The notes: generated by a model not told the origin, from the letters alone. Shown: positions 23,251 through 33,112, counted from the first letter of the stretch. The stretch is 64,000 bases of DNA from Methanomethylovorans sp041447285 (GCF_041447285.1 NZ_JBGMEB010000026.1:3791-67790), one strand, 5' to 3'. A program made the numbers and translations.

Positions 23251-24771
23251 TTAAAATTCTCTTACATCTCCCACTTTTTCCAGAAGCATGCCTTCCACGA
23301 GTATAGGTGAATCCTGTCTGGCACTCTTGAGAGCCGCCTGAAGCTTTACTTCCTTTTCTGCATATATGGTGAGCACAGTTTCGCCCTGCTTTACAGATTC
23401 GCCTCTTTTCTTGTGAATATAGACTCCTGCCCCTTTATCGTTGGGAGCACCGGCAAGCCTTGCTATCTGGACCAGGCGTTTGTTGTATAACTCTATAATA
23501 TATCCGTTGTGAGGCGCCTTAAGGTCAGCAGTGAATTCACCGACCTTTATGTCTTTACTGGTGACATCCGGATTGCCACCCTGAATGGCTATGATTTCCT
23601 TAAGCTTTGCCAATGCATTACCATTCTTCAGGGTTTCAAGAGCAAGGTCGTGTCCCTGTCCCCGGGCTGCAGCACCTCCCATTTCCAGAAGCATACCTGC
23701 AAGAGCTGCGCTTTTTTCGATGAGGCTGTTTGGACCTTGCGTAGTTTCCAGCACCTCAAGAGCTTCTTTTACTTCCAGAGCAGGACCTACTGTCCTTCCC
23801 ACAGGTGATGAGCCGTAGGTAAGAGCACAGTCCACATCCATGCCTAAACGCTCTCCGAGACTTATGAGATCGCGTGCAAGTTTACGCCCGGCTTTGATAT
23901 CAGGTATTTTGGTGCCAGTGCCTGTGGGAATGTCAATGACTACTTTATCAGCTCCCACAGCACCTTTTTTGGCCATGATGGAGGCCAGAAGCTGGCAGTG
24001 CGGGTCTATGGAAAGCGGGTATTCCACCTTAATGAGCTTATCATCTGCAGGAGCGATGTTAGTGGCTCCTCCCCATACGATGACACCTCCTACTTTCTGG
24101 GTCATATCTTTTATCTGGGCTGCAGTGAATTCCACAGGTGCCAGTATCTCCATGAGATCAGCAGTTCCTCCTGCACCTGTTATTGCTCTGGAGCTGGTTT
24201 TTGGAATGAGCAGGCCGTTAGCAGCCACTATAGGAACTACAAGCAGGGATATCTTGTTTCCGGGTACACCGCCGATAGAATGTTTGTCCATGATGGGGTG
24301 AACATCGAATTCGATCCTTTCCCCGGATTCTATCATGGCTCTTGTCAGCCATTCGGTTTCTTCCTCGGTCATATCCTTGATATAGGAGGCTGTGAGAAAA
24401 GCAGCAATTTCTATATCACTGAGGGTTTCTTCCGTTATATCCTTTACAAGCTCTTTGATCTCGTCCTTTGTTAATTTTTCGCCATCCATTACCTTCCTTA
24501 TGATGCGTGTGGACTTGGGCTTCTCTGCAGCCTCAACTTCCACAGTCTCGGTCCACTGCCTTTGAAGCTGCTCCTGCACCTCATGATAGAGACCGATCAT
24601 ACCCGGAGAGATCATATCCTCAGTGAAATCAACAATAGCAGTAAGTGTGACGTGGTCCTTTATCCTTACTCTGTCGCCCTCATTCACGCCAAGCTCCTTG
24701 GCATCGATGGTGTTCAGAATGACCTTGTATTTACCGACCTTGATGTCAATTGGCTGTACTTTTAGCTCCAT
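23251..24771 (-). CDS. deoA: AMP phosphorylase
   Basis: This 506-residue protein belongs to the thymidine/pyrimidine phosphorylase family. The archaeal N-terminal extension (about 85 residues, GKYKVILNTIDAKELGVNEGDR) precedes the catalytic part with MDKHSIGGVPGNK, SSRAITGAGGTADLME and DIPTGTGTKIPD, which bind phosphate and nucleotide. This length and extension distinguish AMP phosphorylase from bacterial DeoA (about 440). It cleaves AMP with phosphate to adenine and ribose 1,5-bisphosphate, the first step of the archaeal pathway that leads through ribulose bisphosphate and type III RuBisCO. It is the first gene of the pair with trm56. Confidence 0.93.
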   Translation of the reverse strand: MELKVQPIDIKVGKYKVILNTIDAKELGVNEGDRVRIKDHVTLTAIVDFTEDMISPGMIGLYHEVQEQLQRQWTETVEVEAAEKPKSTRIIRKVMDGEKLTKDEIKELVKDITEETLSDIEIAAFLTASYIKDMTEEETEWLTRAMIESGERIEFDVHPIMDKHSIGGVPGNKISLLVVPIVAANGLLIPKTSSRAITGAGGTADLMEILAPVEFTAAQIKDMTQKVGGVIVWGGATNIAPADDKLIKVEYPLSIDPHCQLLASIMAKKGAVGADKVVIDIPTGTGTKIPDIKAGRKLARDLISLGERLGMDVDCALTYGSSPVGRTVGPALEVKEALEVLETTQGPNSLIEKSAALAGMLLEMGGAAARGQGHDLALETLKNGNALAKLKEIIAIQGGNPDVTSKDIKVGEFTADLKAPHNGYIIELYNKRLVQIARLAGAPNDKGAGVYIHKKRGESVKQGETVLTIYAEKEVKLQAALKSARQDSPILVEGMLLEKVGDVREF

Positions 24772-24949
24772 GTTCTTCTACCTTCTTAAATGAATGAAAC
24801 ACACGATGGGATAAATATGTTTAGGGGATAAGAATTATGGATTAAAAAGAAAGATTATACTGTTTACATTTATTTGTGCATTTAAACCATGATATCAGTC
24901 TTTACTAAAATTAATACATAAATAAAATATTATAGAACTCCGATAACTT

Positions 24950-24962
24950 GATATATAAAAAT
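24950..24962 (+). promoter_or_regulatory. TATA box of the cas operon
   Basis: GATATATAAAAAT lies about 70 bases upstream of the cas8 ATG, giving a leader of about 45 bases. It is the best-placed TATA element in the AT-rich 256-bp gap before the cas genes. Assigned by eye. Confidence 0.45.
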
Positions 24963-25027
24963 AGATAAAAGAGTTACTGAGATTAATACTTCATGAAGAT
25001 ATACTAAAATTTATATGAAATGATAAA

Positions 25028-26698
25028 ATGACCACCAGTTTGATCGAAGTTCAGTTTTCAAAACTTAGCCATTTCTGGATGGATTCTGGATTAATTGGCT
25101 TATACAAAATAGCAAAAGAAGAACATCCATCGGAAATGGGAGTAGAAATGCGTCTAAGTGACGATGGTGTTGTTTTCAAAGGAACTGAAGCTAATTTGAC
25201 CTTATTGTTCAATAAAGCTTATGAGTCACTTTTAGATCAGTATTACAGTAAATCAACTGAAAAACAGAGACAGGAAAATGCAGGTTTCTATTACGATTCC
25301 AAAGAAGACAAATTTGTACGATTCCCTAAGGTAAAAGCTATGGGTATTGCAGGATTGATTTTTAACAAAGCACCAAGAATGACAGTAGAACAAGTTAAAT
25401 ATGAAACTGTTGAAGTAAATGAAGTTGGTAAAAAAATTACAAAAAAGGTTCTACCAAAGGAATATTCTCATTTACAGAATAGATTGGACATTTTTCTTAA
25501 TGAAACTGGCTTAAAAATATCTAGTAATAATCTTCTAATTGGTGGACCAAATGCAATTCAACCTCAAGTTGAAATTAAAGTAAAGAAAGGTAAAATTAAG
25601 GGAAAGTGCTTCATTTGCGGTGAAGCATCCCATTCATTAACAGAAATTGGCGGTACTGTTTATCCAATGATTACTGGATCATCTGGAGTATTATCTTTCA
25701 ATTCAAATGGTGGAAAACCTGAAAAGGTTTGTTGGAAATGTGATTTCCTGGGAAAATTTGTTCCAGCAAATGGCTTTTATGTATACAACAATGAGAGTTA
25801 CAATATCTATTTCCCATACTCTTCAAGCTTGGTAAAAATGAGTGAAGTTTATGAGGATTTTCAGGCTTTAAAAATTGATGATCCAAATCTCCTCAAAAAC
25901 TTTGAGAACAGGCTGGGCGGTTTCTTTCAGCGTCCATTTGAACAATTATTCACATTTCTCTATTCTTTATACTTGACAGTTTTATCCAAAAAAACAACTG
26001 ATGGAGATCACCATGAACTCGATTTTGAGAAACTCTTTGATGTTGTCATTTCAAAAGCTCCCTTAGAGTTCTATACTATCAATACTACTTCTTTGGGAGA
26101 TACCCAAATGGGAAAAATGATTTGGCCTTTTAACGATTCAGTATATCTTTTTAGAATATTTGACAAGTTAGAGAGAAATAAAATCGATATAAAAGAAGTG
26201 ATGGCAAATCTTATTGACTACGATCAAACTAAAAATGAAAATAAAACCATTATAAGAAACGCAGTTTGTGAGCGTATTCTGAAGAAAGGCAGTACAATTG
26301 AGTTAATTGAACAGCATGTATTTCGCATTAATAAATCAAAAAAGCAAAACATAAAGCCAATACACGATTTTGTGATTCAATACGAGAAAATAGTAAAGGA
26401 GGGTAACGACAAAGTGGATCAAGCAATTATTGATACAGCAGTTAGTTTGGGAAAGACAATTGGATTTAGTGTTGCTTCTGCCGGTCGCAAAGGTAAAGGT
26501 GATCTTTTCAGATTGCGAAAAACAAGGAAACCCGAAGATTTTTTAAATGAGATTAATCGCATTCAAATGAAATATGGGGCCTTGGTTACATCTGATTTGT
26601 ATGGAAATGGAGAAGAATTTGAGAAAAATTTCTTAGAGTTCAAACAGTTTTGCATGATTGCTGCACTTAACACATTTAACGCAAAAAATCAAAACTAA
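25028..26698 (+). CDS. cas8: Type I-B CRISPR large subunit Cas8 (Cst1-like)
   Basis: This 556-residue protein is the first cas gene and fits the large Cascade subunit of the Tneap/Cst branch of type I-B. It carries two cysteine pairs, CFICGEASHS near residue 197 and CWKCDF near 237, the zinc-binding feature of Cas8a1/Cst1-type proteins. The N-terminus FSKLSHFWMDSGLIGLYKIA is a family-like opening. In the complex it recognises the PAM and starts target unwinding. No small-subunit gene is present, which is usual for I-B, where it can be made from inside cas8. ATG 25028 has no strong ribosome binding site and follows the AT-rich promoter. Confidence 0.85.
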   Translation: MTTSLIEVQFSKLSHFWMDSGLIGLYKIAKEEHPSEMGVEMRLSDDGVVFKGTEANLTLLFNKAYESLLDQYYSKSTEKQRQENAGFYYDSKEDKFVRFPKVKAMGIAGLIFNKAPRMTVEQVKYETVEVNEVGKKITKKVLPKEYSHLQNRLDIFLNETGLKISSNNLLIGGPNAIQPQVEIKVKKGKIKGKCFICGEASHSLTEIGGTVYPMITGSSGVLSFNSNGGKPEKVCWKCDFLGKFVPANGFYVYNNESYNIYFPYSSSLVKMSEVYEDFQALKIDDPNLLKNFENRLGGFFQRPFEQLFTFLYSLYLTVLSKKTTDGDHHELDFEKLFDVVISKAPLEFYTINTTSLGDTQMGKMIWPFNDSVYLFRIFDKLERNKIDIKEVMANLIDYDQTKNENKTIIRNAVCERILKKGSTIELIEQHVFRINKSKKQNIKPIHDFVIQYEKIVKEGNDKVDQAIIDTAVSLGKTIGFSVASAGRKGKGDLFRLRKTRKPEDFLNEINRIQMKYGALVTSDLYGNGEEFEKNFLEFKQFCMIAALNTFNAKNQN

Positions 26699-26726
26699 TC
26701 TAATAAACATAATGGAGGAACAATAA

Positions 26727-27614
26727 ATGAAATCAGCTAAAGCATTAACTTTGACATACTTAACACCAGTATCATTTGCTTCTCTGAATGGATCAGACAA
26801 AGAAGCAGACAATATGTCTAATATTAAAAAAATATCAGTAGGTGTCGAACAATATCCTTACGTTTCATCTCAGGCCATTCGAAGAGCATTGAGAAATCAG
26901 CTTGAGGTACTAGGCAGAGAACTCTCGGAAGGAGTGGCTGCTTCTCAAGCAAAGGGAGCTGCGACTACAAAGCAAGAACCGGAAAAATATATTGATGATG
27001 ATCTATTTGGATACATGGGAACAGAAAGTGGAGATGGAAACACCAAAGGTGGGTCTACTAAAAGAACTTCTGTAGTAAGGGTTTCGCCTTTGATTGCATT
27101 GAATCCATATCAAGGAGATCTGGATTTTGGGACTAACTACATGGGTGTAAAAGCTGGCGGTGATCCCAATATCTTTGAAACTGAGATCCATTCTGGCCTT
27201 TATAGAGGAACCATATTAATCGAGCTTGATAGAGTGGGAAAAGGTGATGGATTCAAAAATGAGATTTCTAACACTGAAAAGGCAGCAAGAGTTAAAGATC
27301 TACTTAAAGCAATTAAAAATCTATGGGCTTCCGGTAGACAAACACGATTCCTTGCAGACATTGCTCCAAAGTTTGTAGTTGCAGCAATGCTTAGCACAAA
27401 AAACCCGATTTTTCTCGAAAGTGTGAAACTTGAAGAAAACGGAATTAATGTTCCGATAATAGAAGAAACTCTCAAGGATTATAAACCTGAAACAATTTCT
27501 TCAGTAATTGGAATGAGAAAAGGATTCTTCACTACTGAAATTGAAAATGCGAAACCTTTGGGAGAAGCATTTGAAGAGATGGAAAAATGGATAGATGAAT
27601 ATTATAAGCAGTGA
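26727..27614 (+). CDS. cas7: Type I-B CRISPR backbone protein Cas7 (Cst2/DevR)
   Basis: This 295-residue RAMP-type protein forms the crRNA-binding filament of Cascade. LTYLTPVSFASLNGSDKEAD and YPYVSSQAIRRALRNQL near the start, then FGTNYMG and EIHSGLYRGTILIELDRVG, are Cst2/DevR features. A low-complexity Ala/Lys/Gly stretch near residues 70-110 is probably the disordered thumb region. The ATG follows TGGAGGAACAATAA, a good ribosome binding site. It lies 28 bp after cas8 and its end overlaps the next frame. Confidence 0.92.
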   Translation: MKSAKALTLTYLTPVSFASLNGSDKEADNMSNIKKISVGVEQYPYVSSQAIRRALRNQLEVLGRELSEGVAASQAKGAATTKQEPEKYIDDDLFGYMGTESGDGNTKGGSTKRTSVVRVSPLIALNPYQGDLDFGTNYMGVKAGGDPNIFETEIHSGLYRGTILIELDRVGKGDGFKNEISNTEKAARVKDLLKAIKNLWASGRQTRFLADIAPKFVVAAMLSTKNPIFLESVKLEENGINVPIIEETLKDYKPETISSVIGMRKGFFTTEIENAKPLGEAFEEMEKWIDEYYKQ

Positions 27615-28360
27615 TAACTATGTATATCTTTTCGATAGAAGGGGTATCAATAACTGCTTCTTTTCGATCTCCAGAAACTCATACATTTCATAAAACACTT
27701 CCACTGCCCCCAAAAACAACAATAATTGGGATGATGGGGGCTGCTCTGGGATTGAGTTTAGAAGAGGTACATAAATTCGTTACAGACCAAGGTTTCCTAG
27801 TAGGAGTTTATGGTTTTAATAAAGGATTAATGCGTGACCTTTGGAATTATAGGAAACTCACGGGTAAAGAAAAGAAATACACAGCTGATGATATTAAAAA
27901 TCGTAGGCAATATAGTATCCTAATCAGAGAGTATTTGTTCGAAAATGAATTCACATTCTATTTTGGATCAAATGAACTGGAAAAATTAGAGCAATTAAGA
28001 TCTGCATTTATATCACCAACATATCCACTGACAGTAGGAAATAGTGACGACTTGTTTAAAACATGTAAAATTGGAGATATAATTAAAGAGGAAAAATGCA
28101 AACTCAGTAAGTTTGAGTATACTGTTCTACCTGGAGATTTATCAGAACTTTATAATAATGACATTGATTTTAGCCAGATCCCAGTAGTTCAAACCGTAAA
28201 CACACCTCAAGTATTTCTCTTGCCTACAAAATTCATTTTTGAAGGAGACGAAAGAAGAGTAAGTGAACGTCAGAAGTTTACCTTCATAAGCACTCCTGTT
28301 AAATTAAAAAAAGAGATGGATGGATACACTGTAAACGGAAAAAATGTTGTGTTGCTATGA
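27611..28360 (+). CDS. cas5: Type I-B CRISPR protein Cas5
   Basis: This 249-residue protein opens with IFSIEGVSITASFRSPETHTFHKTLPLPPKTTIIGMMGAALGL in type Cas5 style: the first strand of a RAMP fold, then the PPKTTIIGMMGAALG segment typical of Cas5h/Cas5t. It caps the 5' handle of the crRNA in Cascade. GTG or ATG choices exist at the start (27611 or ATG 27620), since the frame overlaps the cas7 stop by four bases. Cas3 begins inside its last codons, so translation of the whole block is coupled. Confidence 0.9.
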   Translation: MITMYIFSIEGVSITASFRSPETHTFHKTLPLPPKTTIIGMMGAALGLSLEEVHKFVTDQGFLVGVYGFNKGLMRDLWNYRKLTGKEKKYTADDIKNRRQYSILIREYLFENEFTFYFGSNELEKLEQLRSAFISPTYPLTVGNSDDLFKTCKIGDIIKEEKCKLSKFEYTVLPGDLSELYNNDIDFSQIPVVQTVNTPQVFLLPTKFIFEGDERRVSERQKFTFISTPVKLKKEMDGYTVNGKNVVLL

Positions 28361-30591
28361 ACACTGTTATTTGGGCTAAACCTGATCAATCCTATGAAGA
28401 ACACATTACTGCTTCTTATAGAGCATGGAAACAGACTATTGAAGCAAAAAGAAATCAGATAAGAAAATTCAGTCAAGAATTCGGATTTGATGAAAGACGT
28501 TTTTTAATGAGTTCTCTTTTAAGTGTAGTTTTACATGATATTGGAAAATGTACAGATATCTTTCAGAAAATGATGGTTGCAAAGCAAAAAGGAGAGCACT
28601 TTGACTATCATGAAAATTACAGACATGAACTTGTATCTTTCATGTATGCAGCTTATGGAAGTGCTGTTTTAATGCAACAAGAAGGTCCATTGGTTGGAAA
28701 GCTTCCACTTGAAGCTCTTGCTGTTTTAGGTCACCATAAAGCAATCAATCCAAGCATGTCATTTTTCGAAAAAGAAAGAACAAATGAAATACCATCTTTG
28801 ATAGAAGATGGAATAAAACAGGCGTTGATTCTAGCACAACAAATTTTTGATGAAGAAGGATATACTTTTCCAAATGATCTTTTGAAATTGATCATAAAAG
28901 ATAATCCATATAACAGAGCTTGTAGCTTTTTAAACAATTATGTTGCCAAAATGTATCAAGAAGACAGCAACAATGAAGCAATAAGGCCTACTTACCTACT
29001 CTTAAAAGCGATATTACATTATTCTGACTGGCATGGTTCTTCAGGTTTAGATGTTAATTATCATTTGCAAACAAAGTCTCTAGAGTTGGTTTCAGAAATT
29101 GAAAAGAGATGTGAACTGAAAAATATTCATTTTGTCGGTTTGACAGAATTCCAGAAAAACTGTGCCAGCACTTTAGATAATGTGATTGCAATTGCACCTA
29201 CAGGTAGTGGGAAAACCGAAGCATCACTATTGTGGGCATTAAATAATCTAGAAAATATGGATGGAGGGAAGTTACTCTATTTATTGCCAACGATGGTTAC
29301 AGCAAACAGCATATTTTTGCGACTTGAAGACTATTTTGGGAAGGGAAATGTGGGACTAACACATTCTACAGCTTCTTTCATGTTCCAGGATGAAGAAGAG
29401 AATCAAGAAGAAAGAAGAAATGTGCTCTTCGATAAATCTTTCATTAAACCTGCAACTGTAGCCACAATTGATCAATTGCTTGTAACCGGATTCAATCATG
29501 GAAAATGGACACTTATTGAAGCAAACGCCGCCAATGCTGTAATAGTAATTGATGAAATCCATTCTTATGATTCATGGACATTGGGACTCATCATAAAATC
29601 TATTGAACATTTTTCTAAGTTAGGAGCTAGGTTCATGTTGATGAGTGCAACCATGCCTAGTTATCTAATAGAAATTTTGTCGAAGGCATTTGCATCTGTA
29701 AAAATAATAAAAGACGATTTGTTGCTTAATTCATGCAGAAATAGATATACCACATTTGACAAATACATTGATGATGCAATTGCAGACATCGAAAAATCAG
29801 TGATTGATGGGAAAAAAACACTTGTTGTGGTTAATAACGTTGCAAAATGCCAAGAGTTGTATGAGAAACTAAGTTTTCTGAGTCCGGTTTGTTACCATTC
29901 CAAGTTTACATTAGAAGACAGAATAAAAAAAGAAAGTTTCATCGAAAACACCAACCTCCTAATTGCTACCCAAGTCGTTGAAGTATCGTTAGATATAGAT
30001 TTTGATGTTATGTTCTGTGAATGCGCGCCTCCAGATGCAATTGTTCAAAGGGCTGGAAGAGTAAATAGAAGAAGGAGTAAAGCAGATAGTCAAATATTCA
30101 TATTTAAAGCTTCAGACATCTCTAAAAGGATTTATGACCCAGATTCAACTGGGTTATTGACCAGTTCGCTCCAGTCTTTTTCAAGTTCTCCCGAAAATTT
30201 AACAGAAGCTGATCTCATTAGAATAGTAGAACAGGTATATTCCCATATTAAGATAGAAGATTCAAAGAATTTCCTTGATGCAAGTGATCAATATGAACAA
30301 ACACAAAAAAGGTTATCTGGAGTTTTTGATAATCCTAATAGGGAAGAAACTAATGAAGTTACAAGAAAAATAGACTACTTGCAAATTCCTGTAATCCCAC
30401 TTCTTTTCAAAAATGAAGTATTAAAGCTTCCTCCTTCAAGACGCCGTTTATTTGAAATTAAAATGCCTTACTGGTACGTATTGAAAAACAAACAAGAAAT
30501 CGGAGGTATTACCTTTTGTGAAATGGATTATGATTTCGAAATCGGTGCACAATTTAGAAATAACACTGAAGTTTCGAGTTTGATAATATGA
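28357..30591 (+). CDS. cas3: CRISPR-associated nuclease/helicase Cas3 (HD plus DExH)
   Basis: This 744-residue protein contains both enzymatic parts in one chain. The N-terminal HD nuclease has LLSVVLHDIGKCTDIF with the His-Asp pair at about 60-61 and a later GHHKAIN. The helicase has IAPTGSGKTEA (motif I), VIDEIHSYDSW (DExH, motif II), LMSATMPSYL (motif III) and ATQVVEVSLDIDFD with IVQRAGRVNRR (motifs V and VI). It is recruited by target-bound Cascade to unwind and degrade invading DNA. All key residues seen are intact, so the system looks able to interfere. The start ATG overlaps cas5 by four bases. Confidence 0.95.
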   Translation: MNTVIWAKPDQSYEEHITASYRAWKQTIEAKRNQIRKFSQEFGFDERRFLMSSLLSVVLHDIGKCTDIFQKMMVAKQKGEHFDYHENYRHELVSFMYAAYGSAVLMQQEGPLVGKLPLEALAVLGHHKAINPSMSFFEKERTNEIPSLIEDGIKQALILAQQIFDEEGYTFPNDLLKLIIKDNPYNRACSFLNNYVAKMYQEDSNNEAIRPTYLLLKAILHYSDWHGSSGLDVNYHLQTKSLELVSEIEKRCELKNIHFVGLTEFQKNCASTLDNVIAIAPTGSGKTEASLLWALNNLENMDGGKLLYLLPTMVTANSIFLRLEDYFGKGNVGLTHSTASFMFQDEEENQEERRNVLFDKSFIKPATVATIDQLLVTGFNHGKWTLIEANAANAVIVIDEIHSYDSWTLGLIIKSIEHFSKLGARFMLMSATMPSYLIEILSKAFASVKIIKDDLLLNSCRNRYTTFDKYIDDAIADIEKSVIDGKKTLVVVNNVAKCQELYEKLSFLSPVCYHSKFTLEDRIKKESFIENTNLLIATQVVEVSLDIDFDVMFCECAPPDAIVQRAGRVNRRRSKADSQIFIFKASDISKRIYDPDSTGLLTSSLQSFSSSPENLTEADLIRIVEQVYSHIKIEDSKNFLDASDQYEQTQKRLSGVFDNPNREETNEVTRKIDYLQIPVIPLLFKNEVLKLPPSRRRLFEIKMPYWYVLKNKQEIGGITFCEMDYDFEIGAQFRNNTEVSSLII

Positions 30592-31244
30592 ATCTTCTCG
30601 TTTTCACCTTAACCCTCACCTCCACTCGTCCCATTCAGGAATCCGGTGCACAGCTTAGAGGATTCTTTTCCACAAAATTCAATGAATACAACCTTCTGCA
30701 TCAGCACAATGCTGACAAGTTCATTTATCGCTATCCAATGGTCCAGTATAAAAAGATAGACAAAACACCTACTGTAATTGGAATAAATGAAGGTGCTGAG
30801 GTTTTAAAGGAAATATATGATGAATATGATAAGATTACACTCAATGGCAATGAGTATGAGATAGTGGAACGAGGGATAACTTACAAAAAAGAAGATTTTG
30901 GAATCTCTGAGAAATTGATCAAATATGAGTTTGTGACACCGTGGTTTGCACTTAACCAGGACAACTACAGAAAATATCTTTCTTTGGATAAAGAACAACA
31001 GGCAGAATTGCTCAACAGGAATCTTGTAGGTAACATGTTATCCATGTCTAAATCCCTGGATTATCAGGTACCTGAAAGGATAAAGTGCCATACTGAGCTG
31101 AAGGAGCGCAGTTCGAGCCTGAAGGGAAATGAGATCATTGTATTCCGCGGTTCTTTTGTTACAAATTTCCAGATACCTGATTATTTAGGCCTTGGTAAAT
31201 CCGTATCGAGAGGTTTTGGGACGGTGAAAAAATGCAGCTTGTGA
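30588..31244 (+). CDS. cas6: CRISPR pre-crRNA endonuclease Cas6
   Basis: This 218-residue RAMP protein starts with MNLLVFTLTLTSTRP and ends with the glycine-rich loop GLGKSVSRGFGTVKK, the most conserved Cas6 feature, which positions the repeat RNA. Family members are about 220-250 residues. Cas6 cuts within each repeat to leave the eight-base 5' handle, here ATTGAAAC. Catalytic His residues near the N-terminus (LHQHNADKF) are candidates. It overlaps cas3 by four bases and cas1 by 13. From this gene on, base composition looks a little richer in G and C than in cas8 to cas3. Confidence 0.88.
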   Translation: MNLLVFTLTLTSTRPIQESGAQLRGFFSTKFNEYNLLHQHNADKFIYRYPMVQYKKIDKTPTVIGINEGAEVLKEIYDEYDKITLNGNEYEIVERGITYKKEDFGISEKLIKYEFVTPWFALNQDNYRKYLSLDKEQQAELLNRNLVGNMLSMSKSLDYQVPERIKCHTELKERSSSLKGNEIIVFRGSFVTNFQIPDYLGLGKSVSRGFGTVKKCSL

Positions 31245-32200
31245 TAAACTCCCATGGTTCTTTCCTTAAAAAGAACCACAACTGCTTTCTGATCAAAAAC
31301 GAAGATAAAGTTTTTGAGGTATCCGCAGATAAAGTTGAAAGCATTCTCATCACCACATCAGCAACCATAACCACGGATGCTATCAAATTTGCAGTGGAGA
31401 GCAATATCGATATAGTTTTTCTGGATCATTTCGGCGACCCTTATGGAAGAGTATGGCATTCCAAGCTTGGAAGCACTACACTTATTCGAAGACGACAGCT
31501 CGAGGTCGCCGAACAGAAGAAAGGATTTGAACTGGCAAGAGGCTGGATAGAAACCAAAATGAACAATCAGATCGATTTCCTTAAAGATCTCAAGAAGAAT
31601 AGGCCTGAGCAGCGTGCTGAATTGGATGCATATATTGAAAACATCGAAAGAATGAAAGTTCAACTTCTTGAACTTGATGGTACACTGGAAGAGAAAAGAG
31701 GTTCTATTATGGGTATAGAAGGCATGGCTTCCAGATACTATTTTGAAGCACTGAGTTTTATCATGCCTGAAAAGTGGAAATTCCAAAGCAGAAGCCGCAA
31801 TCCTGCCGTAGATGGATTCAATTGCCTTCTGAATTACGGCTATGGTGTGCTATATTCCATGGTGGAAAAGGCTTGCATCATCTCCGGACTTGACCCTTAC
31901 GTGGGTTTCATGCACACTGATAATTATAACAAGAAGTCACTTGTTTTTGACCTCATAGAGATGTATCGCATCCATGCAGACAGGACTGTAGTTAACCTGT
32001 TCTCCAAACGGCAGGTTAAGGAGGAGTATTTTGACAGCATACCCAATGGTTTGAGCCTGAATAAAGATGGTAAAGCCCTCTTAATCCAGTCACTGAATGA
32101 AACTCTGGACCAGAGTATGGATTACAATGGAAGGAATGTAAAGATCCGGAACATATTGGAACACGACTGTCACAAAATCGCTAACAGCTTGATAAAATGA
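31232..32200 (+). CDS. cas1: CRISPR-associated integrase Cas1
   Basis: This 322-residue protein is the spacer integrase. GIEGMASRYYFEAL carries the first metal ligand (Glu), GFMHTDNYNKKSLVFDLIE carries the His and the Asp/Glu ligands. The N-terminal beta domain (INSHGSFLKKNHNCFLI) is typical of type I-B Cas1. With Cas2 it inserts new spacers at the leader end. It overlaps cas6 and is followed by cas2 after 10 bp. All catalytic residues are present, so acquisition should be possible. Confidence 0.96.
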   Translation: MQLVINSHGSFLKKNHNCFLIKNEDKVFEVSADKVESILITTSATITTDAIKFAVESNIDIVFLDHFGDPYGRVWHSKLGSTTLIRRRQLEVAEQKKGFELARGWIETKMNNQIDFLKDLKKNRPEQRAELDAYIENIERMKVQLLELDGTLEEKRGSIMGIEGMASRYYFEALSFIMPEKWKFQSRSRNPAVDGFNCLLNYGYGVLYSMVEKACIISGLDPYVGFMHTDNYNKKSLVFDLIEMYRIHADRTVVNLFSKRQVKEEYFDSIPNGLSLNKDGKALLIQSLNETLDQSMDYNGRNVKIRNILEHDCHKIANSLIK

Positions 32201-32210
32201 GGTTTGATTT

Positions 32211-32501
32211 ATGCTAGTGTGGGTAATATACGATATAGCAGAGAACTCGACGCGAAAAAAGGTAAGTGACAGGTGTAAGGATTACGGCCTTTACAGGGTG
32301 CAGAAAAGCGTATTCCTCGGTGACCTCAATACAAACCAGAGAGACTCCCTTGCTATCGAATGTGAGGAAATAATCGACATAGAGATTGATTCTGTCTACA
32401 TTTTTCCTATGGATGATGAGTCTTTTAAAAAAGTCAAGTTGATAGGTCAAGCATTTGATAAAGACCTTGTAAGTGATGAAGTATTGACAACTTTCTTCTG
32501 A
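32211..32501 (+). CDS. cas2: CRISPR-associated protein Cas2
   Basis: This 96-residue ferredoxin-like protein opens with MLVWVIYDIAENSTRKKVSDRCKDYG, the family start with the Asp at the end of strand 1 (YDI), followed by RVQKSVFLGDL. It forms the central dimer of the Cas1-Cas2 integration complex. Length is as expected. ATG 32211 follows GAGGTTTGATTT, and the stop lies eight bases before cas4. Confidence 0.95.
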   Translation: MLVWVIYDIAENSTRKKVSDRCKDYGLYRVQKSVFLGDLNTNQRDSLAIECEEIIDIEIDSVYIFPMDDESFKKVKLIGQAFDKDLVSDEVLTTFF

Positions 32502-32509
32502 GGCAGCAT

Positions 32510-33112
32510 ATGGAAGAGACGATAGCTGAGAGCTCTACAATAATAACGATATCGGATGTCCTTGAGTACCAGTTCTGCCCTAGATTCATTTACTTCATGC
32601 ACTGCTTGGATATACCGCAGCATGAAGAAAAAAGATTCAAAGTTATTAAAGGCCGAGAAGTGCATGAGGAACGAAAACTTACAAATAAGGAATATGTAAG
32701 GAAAAAACTGCATTGCGTTCAGAAGGATTCTGAAGTATACCTTGTGTCGAAAACACATCATATCAAAGGCATAGTTGACGAAGTGCTTTTTTTGGAAGAT
32801 GGCACAGCAGCACCTTTAGAATACAAGTTTGCGGAGTACAAGGAAAAACTCTTTTCTACTTACAAGTACCAAATAGTCTTGCAGGGGTTATTAATAAAGG
32901 AGAACTACGGTAAAGAAGTGAACAGAGGATATGTTTGTTATACTCGTAGCAATAGCCTGGTGAAAGAATTGGAAATCACCCATTCTGACTACAGTAAAGC
33001 AATTGAGATCGTTGAAGATATCCTGGAAATCATAGAGAAAGGCAAATACCCGAAAGCAACAAGATCCGGAAACAAGTGCATAGATTGTTGCTACAGGAAT
33101 ATCTGCGTATAG
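32510..33112 (+). CDS. cas4: CRISPR-associated exonuclease Cas4
   Basis: This 200-residue RecB-like protein trims and orients prespacers before integration. EYQFCPRFIYFMHCLDIPQ holds the first cysteine, and CIDCCYRNICV at the C-terminus holds the remaining Fe-S ligands. The nuclease motifs GIVDEVLFL, PLEYKFAEYK and YKYQIVLQGLL (the Q-x-x-x-Y/L helix) lie between. It is the last cas gene, 113 bp before the first repeat. The presence of Cas4 implies PAM-selected spacer acquisition. Confidence 0.93.
   Translation: MEETIAESSTIITISDVLEYQFCPRFIYFMHCLDIPQHEEKRFKVIKGREVHEERKLTNKEYVRKKLHCVQKDSEVYLVSKTHHIKGIVDEVLFLEDGTAAPLEYKFAEYKEKLFSTYKYQIVLQGLLIKENYGKEVNRGYVCYTRSNSLVKELEITHSDYSKAIEIVEDILEIIEKGKYPKATRSGNKCIDCCYRNICV

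Noticed and set aside
23509..24474. Plus-strand frames up to 158 residues opposite AMP phosphorylase
   Set aside because: The minus-strand frame has intact enzyme motifs along its whole length; the opposite frames are shadows.
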